Part shown: in pieces, positions 7,633-19,393 of the stretch
How positions within the stretch are numbered: position 1 is the stretch's first letter
How the letters are laid out: every line of letters begins with the position of its first letter
Source: Streptomyces sp. NBC_00670
GTDB lineage: Bacteria; Actinomycetota; Actinomycetes; Streptomycetales; Streptomycetaceae
DNA: 64,000 bases
Direction of reading: 5' to 3'
Assembly (NCBI RefSeq): GCF_036226765.1
Contig: NZ_CP109017.1
Span: 496,001 to 560,000 of the forward strand
Made by a program: the position numbers and the translations under genes
The notes under the pieces: model-generated
Database searches by the model: none
Told to the model about the DNA's origin: nothing
What the model saw: only the letters and a program-made list of their open reading frames with translations

Positions 7633-8214
7633 ATGCACGAGCACAGGAGTACACGGAGACGACTGTGGCGGTGGCGGCGCAATGCCCTGCGGCGGCGTGA
7701 CGACGTGGCCGAAGCCTGGGTCGTGCTGGTGATGTGGGTGAGCGTGCTGGTCGGAGGTGCCGTCGTCGGGCTGGTGACGGCGCACGCCGCACACGAGGTG
7801 TTCGCCCGGGAGCGTACGGAACGGCGGGCGGTCACCGCCGTGCTCGTGGGCGAGGTCCCCAGGAGTACGGCGGCGGTCACGAGCGAGAGCTACCGGGCCC
7901 CCGCGACGGTTCGCTGGACGGCCTCCGACGGCACCACGCACACCGGCCGCGCCCTGGTCAGCACGGGCCTGCGGCCGGGAGCGGCCGTGAAGGTGTGGCA
8001 GGACGCGCACGGGTCCCTCACCACGGAGCCCACCGGCCGCACGGAGGCCGCCGTCGAGGCGGGCTCGCTCGGTCTGCTGGCCGCGGCGGGACTTGCCGGG
8101 GCCGTCTTCGCGGGCGCCTCGTCGGCCCGGTGGTGGCTCGATCGGCGCCGGCTCGGCCAATGGGGCGCGGAGTGGGAGCTGATCGGTCCGCGGTGGACCC
8201 AGAGGACGGGATGA
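7633..8214 (+). CDS. Rv1733c-family membrane protein (copy 2)
   Basis: This 193-residue protein has the same plan as the protein at 5632. The N-terminus is basic, WRWRRNALRRRDDVAEAW. A helix at about 28-52 is followed by an external beta-rich domain with ATVRWTASDGTTHTGRALV, then a second helix (about 140-163) and a tail with WWLDRRRLGQWGAEWELIGPRW. Length and motifs are those of the mycobacterial Rv1733c family (function unknown, hypoxia-induced). AGGAGG lies just upstream of the ATG. It is probably a duplicate of the first copy, with the alcohol dehydrogenase lying between the two. Confidence 0.88.
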   Translation: MHEHRSTRRRLWRWRRNALRRRDDVAEAWVVLVMWVSVLVGGAVVGLVTAHAAHEVFARERTERRAVTAVLVGEVPRSTAAVTSESYRAPATVRWTASDGTTHTGRALVSTGLRPGAAVKVWQDAHGSLTTEPTGRTEAAVEAGSLGLLAAAGLAGAVFAGASSARWWLDRRRLGQWGAEWELIGPRWTQRTG

Positions 8215-8326
8215 GCGGCGCCGGCCGGCCACGGAGCCCGCGCGGTCCCGGTCGTCGCCCCGCGCGGCACTCGTGGTCCGGCGGCGCGCAGCGTGCGGGT
8301 ACGACACCGCACGGGCGCGCCGCCGG

Positions 8327-9157
8327 TCAGGTCTCCGGGACGACGAGCACGGGACAGCGGGAGTGGCGCAACAGCGCGCGCACGAGCCGGTCCGGCCGAG
8401 GAACGGGGCCGGTGTGCCGGCGGGTTCCGATCACCACGACGGCCGCTTCCCCCGTGGCGCGCGGGAGCGCGCGGGTCAGCGCGGTGCGCACGGTTCGGGC
8501 GTCCACCTCGACCGACGGGTGCAACTCGCGCGCCAGGGCGATGCCGGTAGGCGCCGGGGCCGTCGTCACGGAACTCGGCCGGACGGAACCGTCCGGTTCG
8601 AGGCCCGCTTCCGGGCGCGCCGGGAGCGGGTCGCAGGGTACGTCGTACCAGTGACTCACCGACCGCAGGACCCGCAGGCGGACCCCCCGGTGCTCCGCCT
8701 CCCGGAAGGCCTGGAGCGCCGCCCGCCCGCCGGTGGTGTCCCGCAGGCCGAGCAGCACGTCACCGCCCCCGTCGGCCGTGTGGTCACCGCGCACGACGAG
8801 CAGAGGTGCCCGCGTGCTCGCCGCCAGCCGGGGGCCGACCGAGCCCAGGACGAGCCCGGCGATCCGGCCGAGGTCCCGGTGGCCCACCACGACGAGGGCG
8901 GCACTCTCACCGGCCCGCACGAGGGCGCGTACCACGCCGCACTCCGGGGCCTCCGTCTCCACCGGGACGCCGGGGTGCCGTGCCGCCACCCGCTCCGCCG
9001 CGTAGTTCAGGATCGGCGCGGCCTCGTCGCGGTCGGACACCGCGTACACGACACGCAGCGCACAGCCGCGGTGGGCCGCCTCGTCCGCCGCGACGTCCAG
9101 TGCCCGGGTGGAGACCGGCGAACCGTCCGCCCCCACCACCACATGACGCTCCCGCAT
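8327..9157 (-). CDS. Tandem-domain universal stress protein with degenerate second domain
   Basis: The protein has 276 residues. Domain 1 starts HVVVGADGSPVSTRALD and has a usable nucleotide motif, GHRDLGRIAGLVLGSVG. In domain 2 the equivalent stretch, GTRRHTGPVPRPDRLVRALL, has lost most of its glycines, so only one site is likely to bind ATP. Two ATG codons are adjacent (9158-9160 and 9155-9157). I prefer the second because AGGAGG would otherwise be only one base away. The gene is last in a possible four-gene minus-strand unit (acyl-CoA synthetase, CBS-BON, flavodoxin, USP), but a 159-bp gap with a strong inverted repeat before it may give it its own promoter. Confidence 0.88.
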   Translation of the reverse strand: MRERHVVVGADGSPVSTRALDVAADEAAHRGCALRVVYAVSDRDEAAPILNYAAERVAARHPGVPVETEAPECGVVRALVRAGESAALVVVGHRDLGRIAGLVLGSVGPRLAASTRAPLLVVRGDHTADGGGDVLLGLRDTTGGRAALQAFREAEHRGVRLRVLRSVSHWYDVPCDPLPARPEAGLEPDGSVRPSSVTTAPAPTGIALARELHPSVEVDARTVRTALTRALPRATGEAAVVVIGTRRHTGPVPRPDRLVRALLRHSRCPVLVVPET

Positions 9158-9264
9158 CATTCCTCCTCGGTCGTCGCGCTCGAACACGTGTACAGGAGGG
9201 AGGAGTCCGCCGGCGGGCGTGCCCGTGCCCCCACAATCGCCGCCCTCCCCGAGCGGCACCGAAC

Positions 9265-9283
9265 GCCGTCGCCCGGCGACGGC
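9265..9283. promoter_or_regulatory. 19-bp inverted repeat upstream of USP
   Basis: GCCGTCGCC-C-GGCGACGGC is a perfect 9-bp inverted repeat around one base. It lies 108 bp upstream of the USP start and 34 bp past the flavodoxin stop. It could be an operator or an intercistronic hairpin; no partner protein can be named. Confidence 0.4.
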
Positions 9284-9316
9284 CCGGTCCGGTCGTGCCG
9301 TCCCGGGCCGCTCCGT

Positions 9317-9823
9317 TCAGCCGTGCGGTACGCCCCCCAGTTCGCCGGCGATGCGCGCCGCCCAGGTCTCCGTGGCGGCAAGGTCGCGGAAGTCGCCGCC
9401 CCTTCCGTCCCGCAGCAGCATCCGGGCCATCCGTCCCCCGGCCTCCTCGGCAAGGCGGCCGCCGAAGGTGATGTGCTCACGCACGTCCAGCCTCGTCATC
9501 GCCTTCCGTACGCCGGGCACGGGCGGAAGGTCCTGGCCCGAGGCCGTGTCGTCGAGCGGACCGCTGCTGAAGAACCACACCGGCCGCACCGCCAGGTCCT
9601 CGCGGTACCGCCGGACGAAGCGGCGGGCATCCCTGTGCCAGCGCCCGGCGTACAGAGCGCCGCCGACCACGACGGCGTCGTAGGGGTTGAGGTCCGTCAC
9701 CGACCGGGCGGGGAGCGCCTCGGCCGTGAGTCCGTCCTCCCGCAGTACGCGGGCCACGGTCTCGGCGATCCCCGCCGTCGATCCGTTGGCCGATCCGTAG
9801 GCGATCAGCACCCGTTTCGTCAT
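9317..9823 (-). CDS. Flavodoxin-domain protein (HemG-like)
   Basis: The protein has 168 residues. The FMN phosphate loop is YGSANGSTAGIAETVA (about 9-24), followed by YDAVVVGGALYAGRWHRDARRFV and WFFSSGPLDD, a pattern typical of the flavodoxin_5/HemG subgroup rather than of electron-carrier flavodoxins. Possible roles are menaquinone-linked protoporphyrinogen oxidation or a stress-related quinone or flavin reaction; the exact substrate cannot be read. The final stretch FRDLAATETWAARIAGEL is typical of Streptomyces members. The gene starts 16 bp after the CBS-BON gene stops, so the two are very likely co-transcribed. Confidence 0.85.
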   Translation of the reverse strand: MTKRVLIAYGSANGSTAGIAETVARVLREDGLTAEALPARSVTDLNPYDAVVVGGALYAGRWHRDARRFVRRYREDLAVRPVWFFSSGPLDDTASGQDLPPVPGVRKAMTRLDVREHITFGGRLAEEAGGRMARMLLRDGRGGDFRDLAATETWAARIAGELGGVPHG

Positions 9824-9839
9824 GCCGGCCCGCCTCCCT

Positions 9840-10571
9840 TCACAGATGTCGCAGCCAGTCGTCCGCCACCCCGTGCACGGCGGGGGTGCCGGGCTGCGGC
9901 CGGGAGTCGTCGAAACGGTGGGTGAGCCTGTCGACGACGTCGACGACCCCGTCGGTCCGCCGGGTCATGGCCACCGCGATCTCGGTCTCGCTCTTGCGTT
10001 CCATGTGGCCCCGCAGCGTGACGACGCCTTCGGCCACGGTCACGTCGATGCCGTGCGGGCCCAGCCAGAGTCCGCGTTCCAGTACCTCGTGGACCACTTC
10101 GTCGTGGATCTCCTCGTCCGTGCGCAGGAAGGTCCGTACGAGGTCGTGGCGGCTGACGATGCCGACCAGCCGGTCCTCCTCGTCCAGTACCGGCAGCCGG
10201 TTCACCTGGTGCCGGACCATGGCGCGGGCAGCCTCGACGACGGTGTCCTGCGCGTGCACGGTGACAGCGGGGGTCGTCATCAGTTCGCCCGCGGTGCGGG
10301 CCCGGGCCTTCGCTGCCCGCCGGCGGGCGCGGGGCGTGAGCCAGGAGAACCGCGGCCGCCGGGGCGGCTCGTGGGCGAGTCGCGTCTCGGCCTGGTGCAT
10401 CATCAGGTCCGTCTCGGAGACGACGCCGAGTACGTGCGCGTCCTCGTCCACCACGGGCAGCCCGCCGATCCGGTGTCCGGCCAGCGCCCTGGCGACTTCC
10501 TTGAAGGGAGTGTCGTACTCGGCGTGCACCACATCGGTGGTCATCACGGAGCCGACCTTCATCTGCCTCAT
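9840..10571 (-). CDS. CBS-CBS-BON domain protein
   Basis: The protein has 243 residues. CBS1 spans about 5-65 (KVGSVMTTDVVHAEYDTPF ... VLGVVSETDLM). A basic linker of 30 residues rich in Arg (PPRRPRFSWLTPRARRRAAK) follows, then CBS2 at about 93-150 (TAGELMTTPAVTVHAQDTV ... LVGIVSRHDLVRTFLRTDEE) and a BON domain at about 160-222. The basic linker is longer than in the other three family members here and could contact nucleic acid or membrane. It sits 12 bp downstream of the acyl-CoA synthetase/acetyltransferase gene, which suggests that it senses the AMP, ADP or ATP level linked to that enzyme. GGAGG precedes the ATG. Confidence 0.93.
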   Translation of the reverse strand: MRQMKVGSVMTTDVVHAEYDTPFKEVARALAGHRIGGLPVVDEDAHVLGVVSETDLMMHQAETRLAHEPPRRPRFSWLTPRARRRAAKARARTAGELMTTPAVTVHAQDTVVEAARAMVRHQVNRLPVLDEEDRLVGIVSRHDLVRTFLRTDEEIHDEVVHEVLERGLWLGPHGIDVTVAEGVVTLRGHMERKSETEIAVAMTRRTDGVVDVVDRLTHRFDDSRPQPGTPAVHGVADDWLRHL

Positions 10572-10583
10572 GTCCGTTCCTCC

Positions 10584-13277
10584 TCAACGCAGTCGGCGCA
10601 AATAGGGGTCCTGCGACGGGCGCGGCAGCAGGCGTATCCGCGCGTCGAGCACGGTGACGCCGCCGGGCCGGGCGAGAACCGGGTTGAAGTCGGCCTCGGC
10701 GAGCTGCGGCAGGTCCGTGGCCATGCAGGACGTCCGGTGCAGCACCTGTTCCAGACCCGGCAGGTCGACGGGACCGCCTCCGAGCGCGCCGAAGAGCAGC
10801 GGGGCGCAGCGCGGGGCGGTGATCAGGTCGTGCACGTCGTGGTCGGTGAGCGGGGCCAGGCAGGCCGCGTGATCGGCGAGTACCTCGGTGGCGGTACCGC
10901 CCAGTCCGAAGACGACGAGGGGGCCGAAGACGCCGTCCTGGACGACGCCCGCGAACAGTTCGGTCCCGCGGGCCGCGAGCGGCTGGACGACGACCCCGGT
11001 CATCAGTCCTTCGAACCGCGCCCGCAGATCCTGGAAGGCGGCGCGTACCTGGGTCTCGTCGCGAAGGTCGAGGTGGACGGCGTGCTGGAGGCTCTTGTGC
11101 ACCAGTCCGGGCCAGTGCGCCTTGAGGACCACCGCGCCGGTGGGGCCGCGCAGCCGCTCGGCGGCGAGCACGGCCTCGTCCTCCGACTCCGCCCACTCCC
11201 AGGGCTGTTGGGGGATGCCGTAGCAGGCCAGCAGATCGGCGCAGGCGCGCGGATCGAGCCAGCCGCCGTCGGGGTGGGTGGCCAGGAAGTCCTCGGCCAC
11301 CCGGTGGGCGCGGGCCCGGTCGACGCCCTCGGGTTCCGGCACGGTACCGGCGGGCCGGGCGAGCCAGGCCGCTCGGCGGGCGGCGTGGGCCAGCGCCCCC
11401 GCGGCTGCCCGGGCCTCGGCGTACGACGGGACCGCCTCGCCGTCGGGCACGGGCAGCAAGGTGACCGGCACGTCCTGTTCGAGACGCACGACCGTGACGG
11501 GCTTGGCCCGCCGGCCGGGGCCCCGGGTGACGGCCCGTACCAGGTCGTCACCGGTCGCGGAGGCGACAGCGGTGGGCACCAGGACGACGAGGACGGCGTC
11601 GACGGCGGTTTGGGCCACGACCCGGTCCAGGCACTCCTGGAGCTGATCCTCGGTCACGGCGGCGGTGACGTCCACCGGGTTGCCCACGGCGGCGCCCTCG
11701 GGCAGGAGGGCCGGCAGATCCTCGGCGAGCTCGCGGCCGGGAGGGGACAGGGTCAGGCCGGCTTCGGCGCAGGCGTCGGCGGCCAGGACTCCGGCGCCGC
11801 CCGCGTTGGTGATCACGACGACCCGGGTGCCCTTCGGCAGGGGCTGCGCATGGAACAGGGCGGCGGTCTCCAGCAGTTCGCCCACCGAGCGGGTGGCGGT
11901 GATGCCCGCCTGGGTGAACAGGGCCTGCCGGGTCATCGTGCCGGTGGCCGCGGCGGCGGTGTGCGAGGCGGCGGCGCGGCGACCTGCGTCGGTGCGCCCG
12001 GCGTCGATCGTGAGCACCGGCAGACGGCGGGTGACGCGCCGGGCGGTGCGGGAGAAGGCGGCGGGGTTGCCGAAGGATTCCAGGTGCAGCAGGGCGAGGT
12101 CGGTACGGCCGTCGCCCTCCCACCACTGGAGCATGTCGTTGCCGCTGACGTCGTACTTGTCGCCGAGTGAGGCGAAGGTCGAGACGCCGATGCCGAGCCG
12201 GGACAGCCCTTCGAGGAGGGCGATGCCCACACCGCCGGACTGGACGGCGACGCCCGCGGTGCCGGTGCGCGGATGCGCGGCGGCGAAGGTCGCGTCGACC
12301 CGGCAGGACGGATCGGTGTTGGCGATGCCGAGGCAGTTGGGGCCGACCATGCGCATGCCGTACGTGCGGCAGGAGGCGAGCAGCGCCTCCGCCTGCGCGG
12401 CGTCGAGGTCCGCGCTGACAACGACCAGGGCCCGTACGCCCGCCTTGCCGCATTCCTCGGCGAGGGGTGGCACGGCGGCCGCCGGAACGGCGACGACCAC
12501 GAGGTCCGGGGGGACGGGCAACGCGCCGACGGACGGGTAGGACGGCACTCCCAGGATCGCCTTGGCCCGGGGGTTGACGGCGAACAGACGGCCGGTGAAG
12601 CCGTCCTCACGCAGGTGGTGCAGCAGCGCGCGGCCCACCGAACCGGGGTGGCGCCCCGCCCCGGCCACCGCGATGGTCCGCGGCTTCAGCAGGGGCGTCA
12701 GGCTGGCGATGTCGGCCGTCCGGCCGCGGGCCTCGGTCGCCGCGAGGTAGGTGTCGTCCTCCTCCAGCGCGATGACGTACCGGACCTCGGGGCCCTCGAA
12801 GCGTCGGGTCGAGTGGAGACCGAGGTCGGTGAAGAGCCGCAGGATCTCGTGGTTGTCGCTGAGCGCGTCGGCGGTGAGGGCGGTGATACCGTCGGCCCGG
12901 GCCCGCGAGACCAGGTGCTCGACGAGCAGGGTTCCCACACCCCGGTGGTGGAGCCCTTCGGCGACCGCGACGGCGACATCGGCCCGGTTCCCCGTGTCGT
13001 CGGTGTGGTACTCCGCGAGGCCGATGACCTGGCCCGCGCGCTCGGCCAGCAGGGCGCGGTGCCCGGGCCGGGCCGGCGCACACGCCTCGTCGGCCGCCAG
13101 GCGGCCCGGACGGGCACCGGTGCAGAAGAACCGCCTGCGCAGGTTCTCCGGCGACATCTCCTGGTAGAGCCCCTCCAGTTGGTCGTGGTCCTCCGGGGCC
13201 ACGGCACGGATGCCGACCGTGGTGCCGTCCGCGAGCAGCGCGTGCACCGGAGGGCGGGGCGGCATGACGTCCTTCAT
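10584..13277 (-). CDS. GNAT acetyltransferase fused to ADP-forming acyl-CoA synthetase (Pat/Acd-type)
   Basis: The protein has 897 residues. The N-terminal 165 residues are a GNAT domain (acetyl-CoA loop HHRGVGTLLV). Next come a CoA-binding Rossmann domain (about 190-310), a succinyl-CoA-ligase-like domain and a C-terminal ATP-grasp domain (VVLKAHWPGLVHKS ... EADFNPVLARPGG). The segment RRAAASHTAAAATG keeps the histidine that carries phosphate in ADP-forming synthetases; protein acetyltransferases of the E. coli Pat type have lost it. The enzyme may therefore really convert acetyl-CoA, ADP and Pi to acetate, CoA and ATP, besides acetylating proteins. That would provide substrate-level ATP downstream of pyruvate formate-lyase. 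ATG 13277 is preferred over the adjacent GTG (AGGAG spacing). The gene heads an operon with a CBS-BON protein and a flavodoxin. Confidence 0.88.
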   Translation of the reverse strand: MKDVMPPRPPVHALLADGTTVGIRAVAPEDHDQLEGLYQEMSPENLRRRFFCTGARPGRLAADEACAPARPGHRALLAERAGQVIGLAEYHTDDTGNRADVAVAVAEGLHHRGVGTLLVEHLVSRARADGITALTADALSDNHEILRLFTDLGLHSTRRFEGPEVRYVIALEEDDTYLAATEARGRTADIASLTPLLKPRTIAVAGAGRHPGSVGRALLHHLREDGFTGRLFAVNPRAKAILGVPSYPSVGALPVPPDLVVVAVPAAAVPPLAEECGKAGVRALVVVSADLDAAQAEALLASCRTYGMRMVGPNCLGIANTDPSCRVDATFAAAHPRTGTAGVAVQSGGVGIALLEGLSRLGIGVSTFASLGDKYDVSGNDMLQWWEGDGRTDLALLHLESFGNPAAFSRTARRVTRRLPVLTIDAGRTDAGRRAAASHTAAAATGTMTRQALFTQAGITATRSVGELLETAALFHAQPLPKGTRVVVITNAGGAGVLAADACAEAGLTLSPPGRELAEDLPALLPEGAAVGNPVDVTAAVTEDQLQECLDRVVAQTAVDAVLVVLVPTAVASATGDDLVRAVTRGPGRRAKPVTVVRLEQDVPVTLLPVPDGEAVPSYAEARAAAGALAHAARRAAWLARPAGTVPEPEGVDRARAHRVAEDFLATHPDGGWLDPRACADLLACYGIPQQPWEWAESEDEAVLAAERLRGPTGAVVLKAHWPGLVHKSLQHAVHLDLRDETQVRAAFQDLRARFEGLMTGVVVQPLAARGTELFAGVVQDGVFGPLVVFGLGGTATEVLADHAACLAPLTDHDVHDLITAPRCAPLLFGALGGGPVDLPGLEQVLHRTSCMATDLPQLAEADFNPVLARPGGVTVLDARIRLLPRPSQDPYLRRLR

Positions 13278-13346
13278 CACGGTCTCCTCGAAGCGTTGGC
13301 GTCCTTCCTACGCTTCGAGCATCCGGCCCGGTGGCCCGGTCCGCAT

Positions 13347-13382
13347 GGGCCGACCGGGGGTGACTCACGGGCCGATCGGCCC
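13347..13382. promoter_or_regulatory. Pair of candidate OsdR/DevR boxes, one perfect palindrome
   Basis: GGGCCGATCGGCCC at 13369-13382 is a perfect 14-bp palindrome. An 11/14 partner, GGGCCGACCGGGGG, lies at 13347-13360. The two are 22 bp apart centre to centre (two helical turns). They lie 70-105 bp upstream of the acyl-CoA synthetase/GNAT gene (start 13277). Confidence 0.6.
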
Positions 13383-13397
13383 CCGGGCTCGTCGAAT

Positions 13398-15668
<2,271 letters not shown>

Positions 15669-15672
<4 letters not shown>

Positions 15673-17927
15673 AGCGTTCCGTGGAAGGTGCGGCTGATCA
15701 CGTCGAGTTGCTGCTCACGGGTCAGGCGGACGAAGTTGACGGCGTATCCGGAGACCCTGATCGTCAGCTCCGGGTACTTCTCCGGGTGCTCCATGGCGTC
15801 CTCCAGGGTGGCCCGGTCAAGGACGTTGACGTTCATGTGGAAGCCGCCCGCGGACATGTAGCCGTCGAGGATGCCGACCAGGTTGCCGGCCCGCTCCTGG
15901 GGGGCGTGCCCGAGTCCCTCGGGGGTGATCGTCGTCGTGAGCGAGATCCCGTCGCGGGCCGCCTCGTAGGGCAGTTTGGCCACCGACAGCGCGGAGGCGA
16001 CGACGCCGTGCCGGTCGCGGCCGTTCATCGGGTTGGCGCCGGGCGCGAAGGGCTGCCCGGCGCGGCGCCCGTCGGGGGTGTTGCCGGTGTGCTTGCCGTA
16101 GACCACGTTGGAGGTGATGGTCAGCACGGACTGGGTGTGCTCGGCGTCCCGGTAGGTGGGGTGCCGGCGGACCTTGGCCATGAACGACTCCACCAGGCCG
16201 ACGGCGATCGAGTCGGCCCGGTCGTCGTTGTTGCCGTACGCCGGGAACGCGCCCTCGGTCTCGAAGTCCACGGCGAGCCCCGTGGCGTCGCGGATCACCT
16301 TCACGCGTGCGTGCTTCACGGCGGACAGGCTGTCCACGGCGACGGACAGGCCGGCGATGCCGCAGGCCATGAACCGGTGCACGGGGTGGTCGTGCAGCGC
16401 CATCTCGATGCGCTCGTAGGCGTACTTGTCGTGCATGTAGTGGATGACGTTGAGCGCGTCGACGTAGGTCTCCGCCAGCCAGTCCAGGACCCGGTCGTAG
16501 GCGGCCGACAGCTCCTCGTAGTCGAGGTACTCGCCGGTCAGCGGGGGCATCTCGGGAGCGACGCGGGCGCCGGTCATCTCGTCCCGGCCGCCGTTGACCG
16601 CGTACAGCAGGGCCTTGGCGAGGTTGACGCGGGCGCCGAAGAACTGCATCTGCTTGCCCACGGCCATGGCGGAGACGCAGCAGGCGATCGCCGTGTCGTC
16701 GCCGGTGCGCGGGCGCATCAGGTCGTCCGACTCGTACTGGACGGCGCTGGTGTCGATGGAGACCTGCGCGCAGAACCTCTTGAAGCCGTCCGGCAGCCGG
16801 GGCGACCACAGCACCGTCAGGTTGGGCTCCGGTGCCGGCCCGAGGTTGTACAGGGTCTGCAGGAAACGGAAGGAGGTGCGGGTCACCAGCGGCCGGCCGT
16901 CGGCCCCGATGCCGCCGATGGACTCCGTCACCCAGGTCGGGTCGCCGGAGAACAGCGCGTCGTACTCGGGGGTGCGCAGGAATCGCACGATGCGCAGCTT
17001 GATGACGAAGTCGTCGATCAGCTCCTGGGCGCGGGACTCGTCGAGGAGTCCTTCGTCCAGGTCACGCTGGAGGTAGACGTCGAGGAAGGTGGAGGTGCGG
17101 CCCAGCGACATCGCCGCGCCGTTCTGCTCCTTCACCGCGGCGAGGAACCCGAGGTAGAGCCACTGGACCGCCTCGTGGGCGGTGGTCGCGGGCCGGGTGA
17201 CGTCGCACCCGTACGTTGCCGCCATCCGGGTCAGCTCGTCCAACGCCCGGATCTGCTCGGCGAGTTCCTCGCGGTCGCGGATGACGTCCGCGCCGGAGGG
17301 CCGGGTGTCCAGCAGGGCGCGCTCGGCACGCTTGGCCGCCACGAGCCGGTCGGTGCCGTAGAGCGCGACGCGCCGGTAGTCGCCGATGATGCGGCCGCGG
17401 CCGTAGGCGTCCGGCAGTCCGGTGATGATGCCCGCCTTGCGGGCGGCGCGCATGGCGGGGGTGTAGGCGTCGAACACGCCGTCGTTGTGGGTCTTGCGGT
17501 AGGTGCCGAAGACCTTGGTGACGAAGGGGTCGGGTTCGTAGCCGTACGCCTTCAGGCTGTTCTCCACCATGCGCATGCCGCCGTTGGGCATGATCGCCCG
17601 CTTGAGCGGGGCGTCGGTCTGCAGGCCGACGATCAGTTCGCGGTCCCGGTCGATGTACCCGGGGGCGTGCGAGGTGATCGTGGAGGGCGTCGCGGCGTCC
17701 ACGTCGAGGACGCCCCGGCTGCGCTCCTCGGGGAACAGCGCGCTGACCTTCTCCCACACCTCGCGGGTGCGGTCCGTGGGTCCGGCCAGGAAGGATGCGT
17801 CGCCTTCGTAGGGCGTGTAGTTGGTCTGGATGAAGTCGCGCACGTCGATGCGCCGACGCCATCCCTCTCCGGCGAAGTGCCGCCAGGCGTCGGCGGTCCG
17901 GGGGCCGGCTGTCACCGTCGCGGTCAT
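15669..17927 (-). CDS. pflB: Formate C-acetyltransferase (pyruvate formate-lyase)
   Basis: The protein has 752 residues, close to the 760 of E. coli PflB. The catalytic pair Cys416-Cys417 lies in [11 protein letters not shown], and the glycyl radical residue is Gly727 in RVSGYAVNF, 26 residues from the end as usual. It converts pyruvate and CoA to acetyl-CoA and formate in the cytosol. The N-terminal part contains the canonical [13 protein letters not shown] and [21 protein letters not shown] stretches. ATG 17927 is chosen because GAGAGG lies seven bases upstream; an adjacent GTG is the alternative. It is the first gene of the unit pflB-pflA-(kinase). No formate dehydrogenase or formate channel is present in the window, so formate would have to leave by another route. 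Confidence 0.96.
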
Positions 17928-18021
17928 CACGGATCCTCTCGTCGGTCTTCCTTCCCTGTCGATACTCGTCGCGCGCACGGAAGGCGGGGAGTGCCGGACA
18001 GGGCACCGGCCTGCCCCTGTG

Positions 18022-18039
18022 GTCCCGGCCGGCCGGGAC
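18022..18039. promoter_or_regulatory. 18-bp perfect palindrome upstream of pflB
   Basis: GTCCCGGCCGGCCGGGAC is a perfect palindrome about 95 bp upstream of the pflB start. It shares the CCGNNCGG core of the island box but its outer bases differ (GTCCC...GGGAC rather than GGGCC...GGCCC). It could be a variant OsdR site or a site for another regulator. Confidence 0.4.
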
Positions 18040-18175
18040 GTTGGGCCCTCTCCCCGTGCGGGGGCAGCGGACGAGAGCCGGCCGTGGTCGGTGGGATCAT
18101 GGCCGGCTCTCCCCGGGGTGCTGTGCGGCTTCCCACCGCCGACCGGGGGCCCGCGACGGTGTCCGGGCGGCACGC

Positions 18176-19126
18176 TCAGTCGTGCGGTACCACGGCCACG
18201 GGGCAGTCGGCGTGGTGCAGCGCGACATGCGTGACCGTGCCCGTGTGGGCTCCGATGCGGTGCCCGGTCGCGCGGCGGCCCACCACGAGGAGGCCGGCGC
18301 CGTGTGCCGCGCGCACCACGGCGACCGCCGCCCGTTCCTCAGTGACCGACTCGGTCACCGGAACGCTGGGGTACCTTTCCCGCCAGGCGCGGAGCGCCGC
18401 GGTCACCGCGCGTTCCGCGTCAGCCCGCGCCTGCGCCGTCACCGGCGCCCGCGGGGCCGGTACCGGGCCCGGGGAGGCGGGAGGAGCGGTGACCAGCGAG
18501 GCGTCCGACGCGGGCCGGACGGGCACGCGGAAGGCGTGGACCACCCGCAGACCGGTGCCACGGCACCGGGCGGCTTCGAAGGCGAACGCGATGGCCTCGT
18601 CGCAGGGGCGATCGGTGTCCAGCCCGAGGACGACCTCGCGGTAGGGGGTCGCCGCGATCTCGTCCGGGGCGACGCCGTCCACGGCGGGCAGATGGTCCTC
18701 TGTCGCGCCCCGCCCGGCCCGCACCAGCACCACGGGGCGAGTGCAGCGGGCCACGACGCGCCGGGACACCGACCCCGTCATGAACCCGGAGAGGGGACCC
18801 AGGCCGAGGGAGCCGAGCACCAGCATGTCGCTGTCGGCGGCCGCGGCGACCAGCGCGGAGACCGCCGAGTCGCACACCAGCCGCTCGGTGACGTGCAGCG
18901 CGGGGTGTGCCGCCCGGATGCTCCGTACGGCTTCTTGGAGGATCTCCTCGGCCCAGCCGTGCTCGGTGTGGTCCAGCGGGACGGAGGCCGCAGGGCGGGG
19001 ATGGCGGTGCCAGGCGTGCACCAGGCCGAGGCCGGCCCCCCGCCGTTGCGCTTCTCGGGCCGCCCAGTGTGCGGCGGCAAGGCTCGCGGGCGAGCCGTCG
19101 ACCCCTACGACGATGTCGTGCGGCAT
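18176..19126 (-). CDS. Tandem-domain universal stress protein
   Basis: The protein has 316 residues. Domain 1 starts [19 protein letters not shown] and ends with [17 protein letters not shown]. Domain 2 (from about 165, [19 protein letters not shown]) ends with [32 protein letters not shown]. Both keep the G-x2-G-x9-G pattern, so both may bind ATP. A proline-rich insert of about 20 residues ([15 protein letters not shown]) sits in domain 2 where relatives have a short loop. GGGAGGGG precedes the ATG. It diverges from the pyruvate phosphate dikinase gene, with two candidate OsdR boxes in between. Confidence 0.92.
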   Translation of the reverse strand: MPHDIVVGVDGSPASLAAAHWAAREAQRRGAGLGLVHAWHRHPRPAASVPLDHTEHGWAEEILQEAVRSIRAAHPALHVTERLVCDSAVSALVAAAADSDMLVLGSLGLGPLSGFMTGSVSRRVVARCTRPVVLVRAGRGATEDHLPAVDGVAPDEIAATPYREVVLGLDTDRPCDEAIAFAFEAARCRGTGLRVVHAFRVPVRPASDASLVTAPPASPGPVPAPRAPVTAQARADAERAVTAALRAWRERYPSVPVTESVTEERAAVAVVRAAHGAGLLVVGRRATGHRIGAHTGTVTHVALHHADCPVAVVPHD

Positions 19127-19272
19127 GACGTGTCCCCTCCCGGGTCGGTGCATCTCTCGATGTGCCCGAGCCTCCTCCCGGGACAGCGACGGCTCCAGGG
19201 CTGTTCGGCCCCGGTGCGGGGCTCTTCCGGCCCCGTCCGCGGCGCCGGTGGGCCGGCCCGGGTACGGGGCTC

Positions 19273-19307
19273 TGCCCGACCGGCGCGGACACAGGGCCGG
19301 TCGGCCT
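19273..19307. promoter_or_regulatory. Pair of candidate OsdR/DevR boxes between USP and ppdK
   Basis: GGGCCGGTCGGCCT at 19294-19307 matches the island palindrome, read on the other strand, at 13/14. TGCCCGACCGGCGC at 19273-19286 matches at 11/14. Centres are 21 bp apart (two helical turns). They lie about 90-120 bp upstream of ppdK (start 19394) and 150-180 bp from the USP start. Confidence 0.5.
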
Positions 19308-19393
19308 TCCCGAAGGGACGGCCGGCGCCTCGCGCAGGTGCCCGCGTCGTTCGACGCTGGAGGGACCAGGCCCCCAGCCGAGGAGCGCGCGTC

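Noticed and set aside
18041..19393. A 5' extension of the ppdK frame by about 450 codons
   Set aside because: It overlaps the divergent USP gene and promoter, has arginine/glycine-rich composition without motifs, and the PPDK family starts at VRYVYDF with a ribosome site before ATG 19394.
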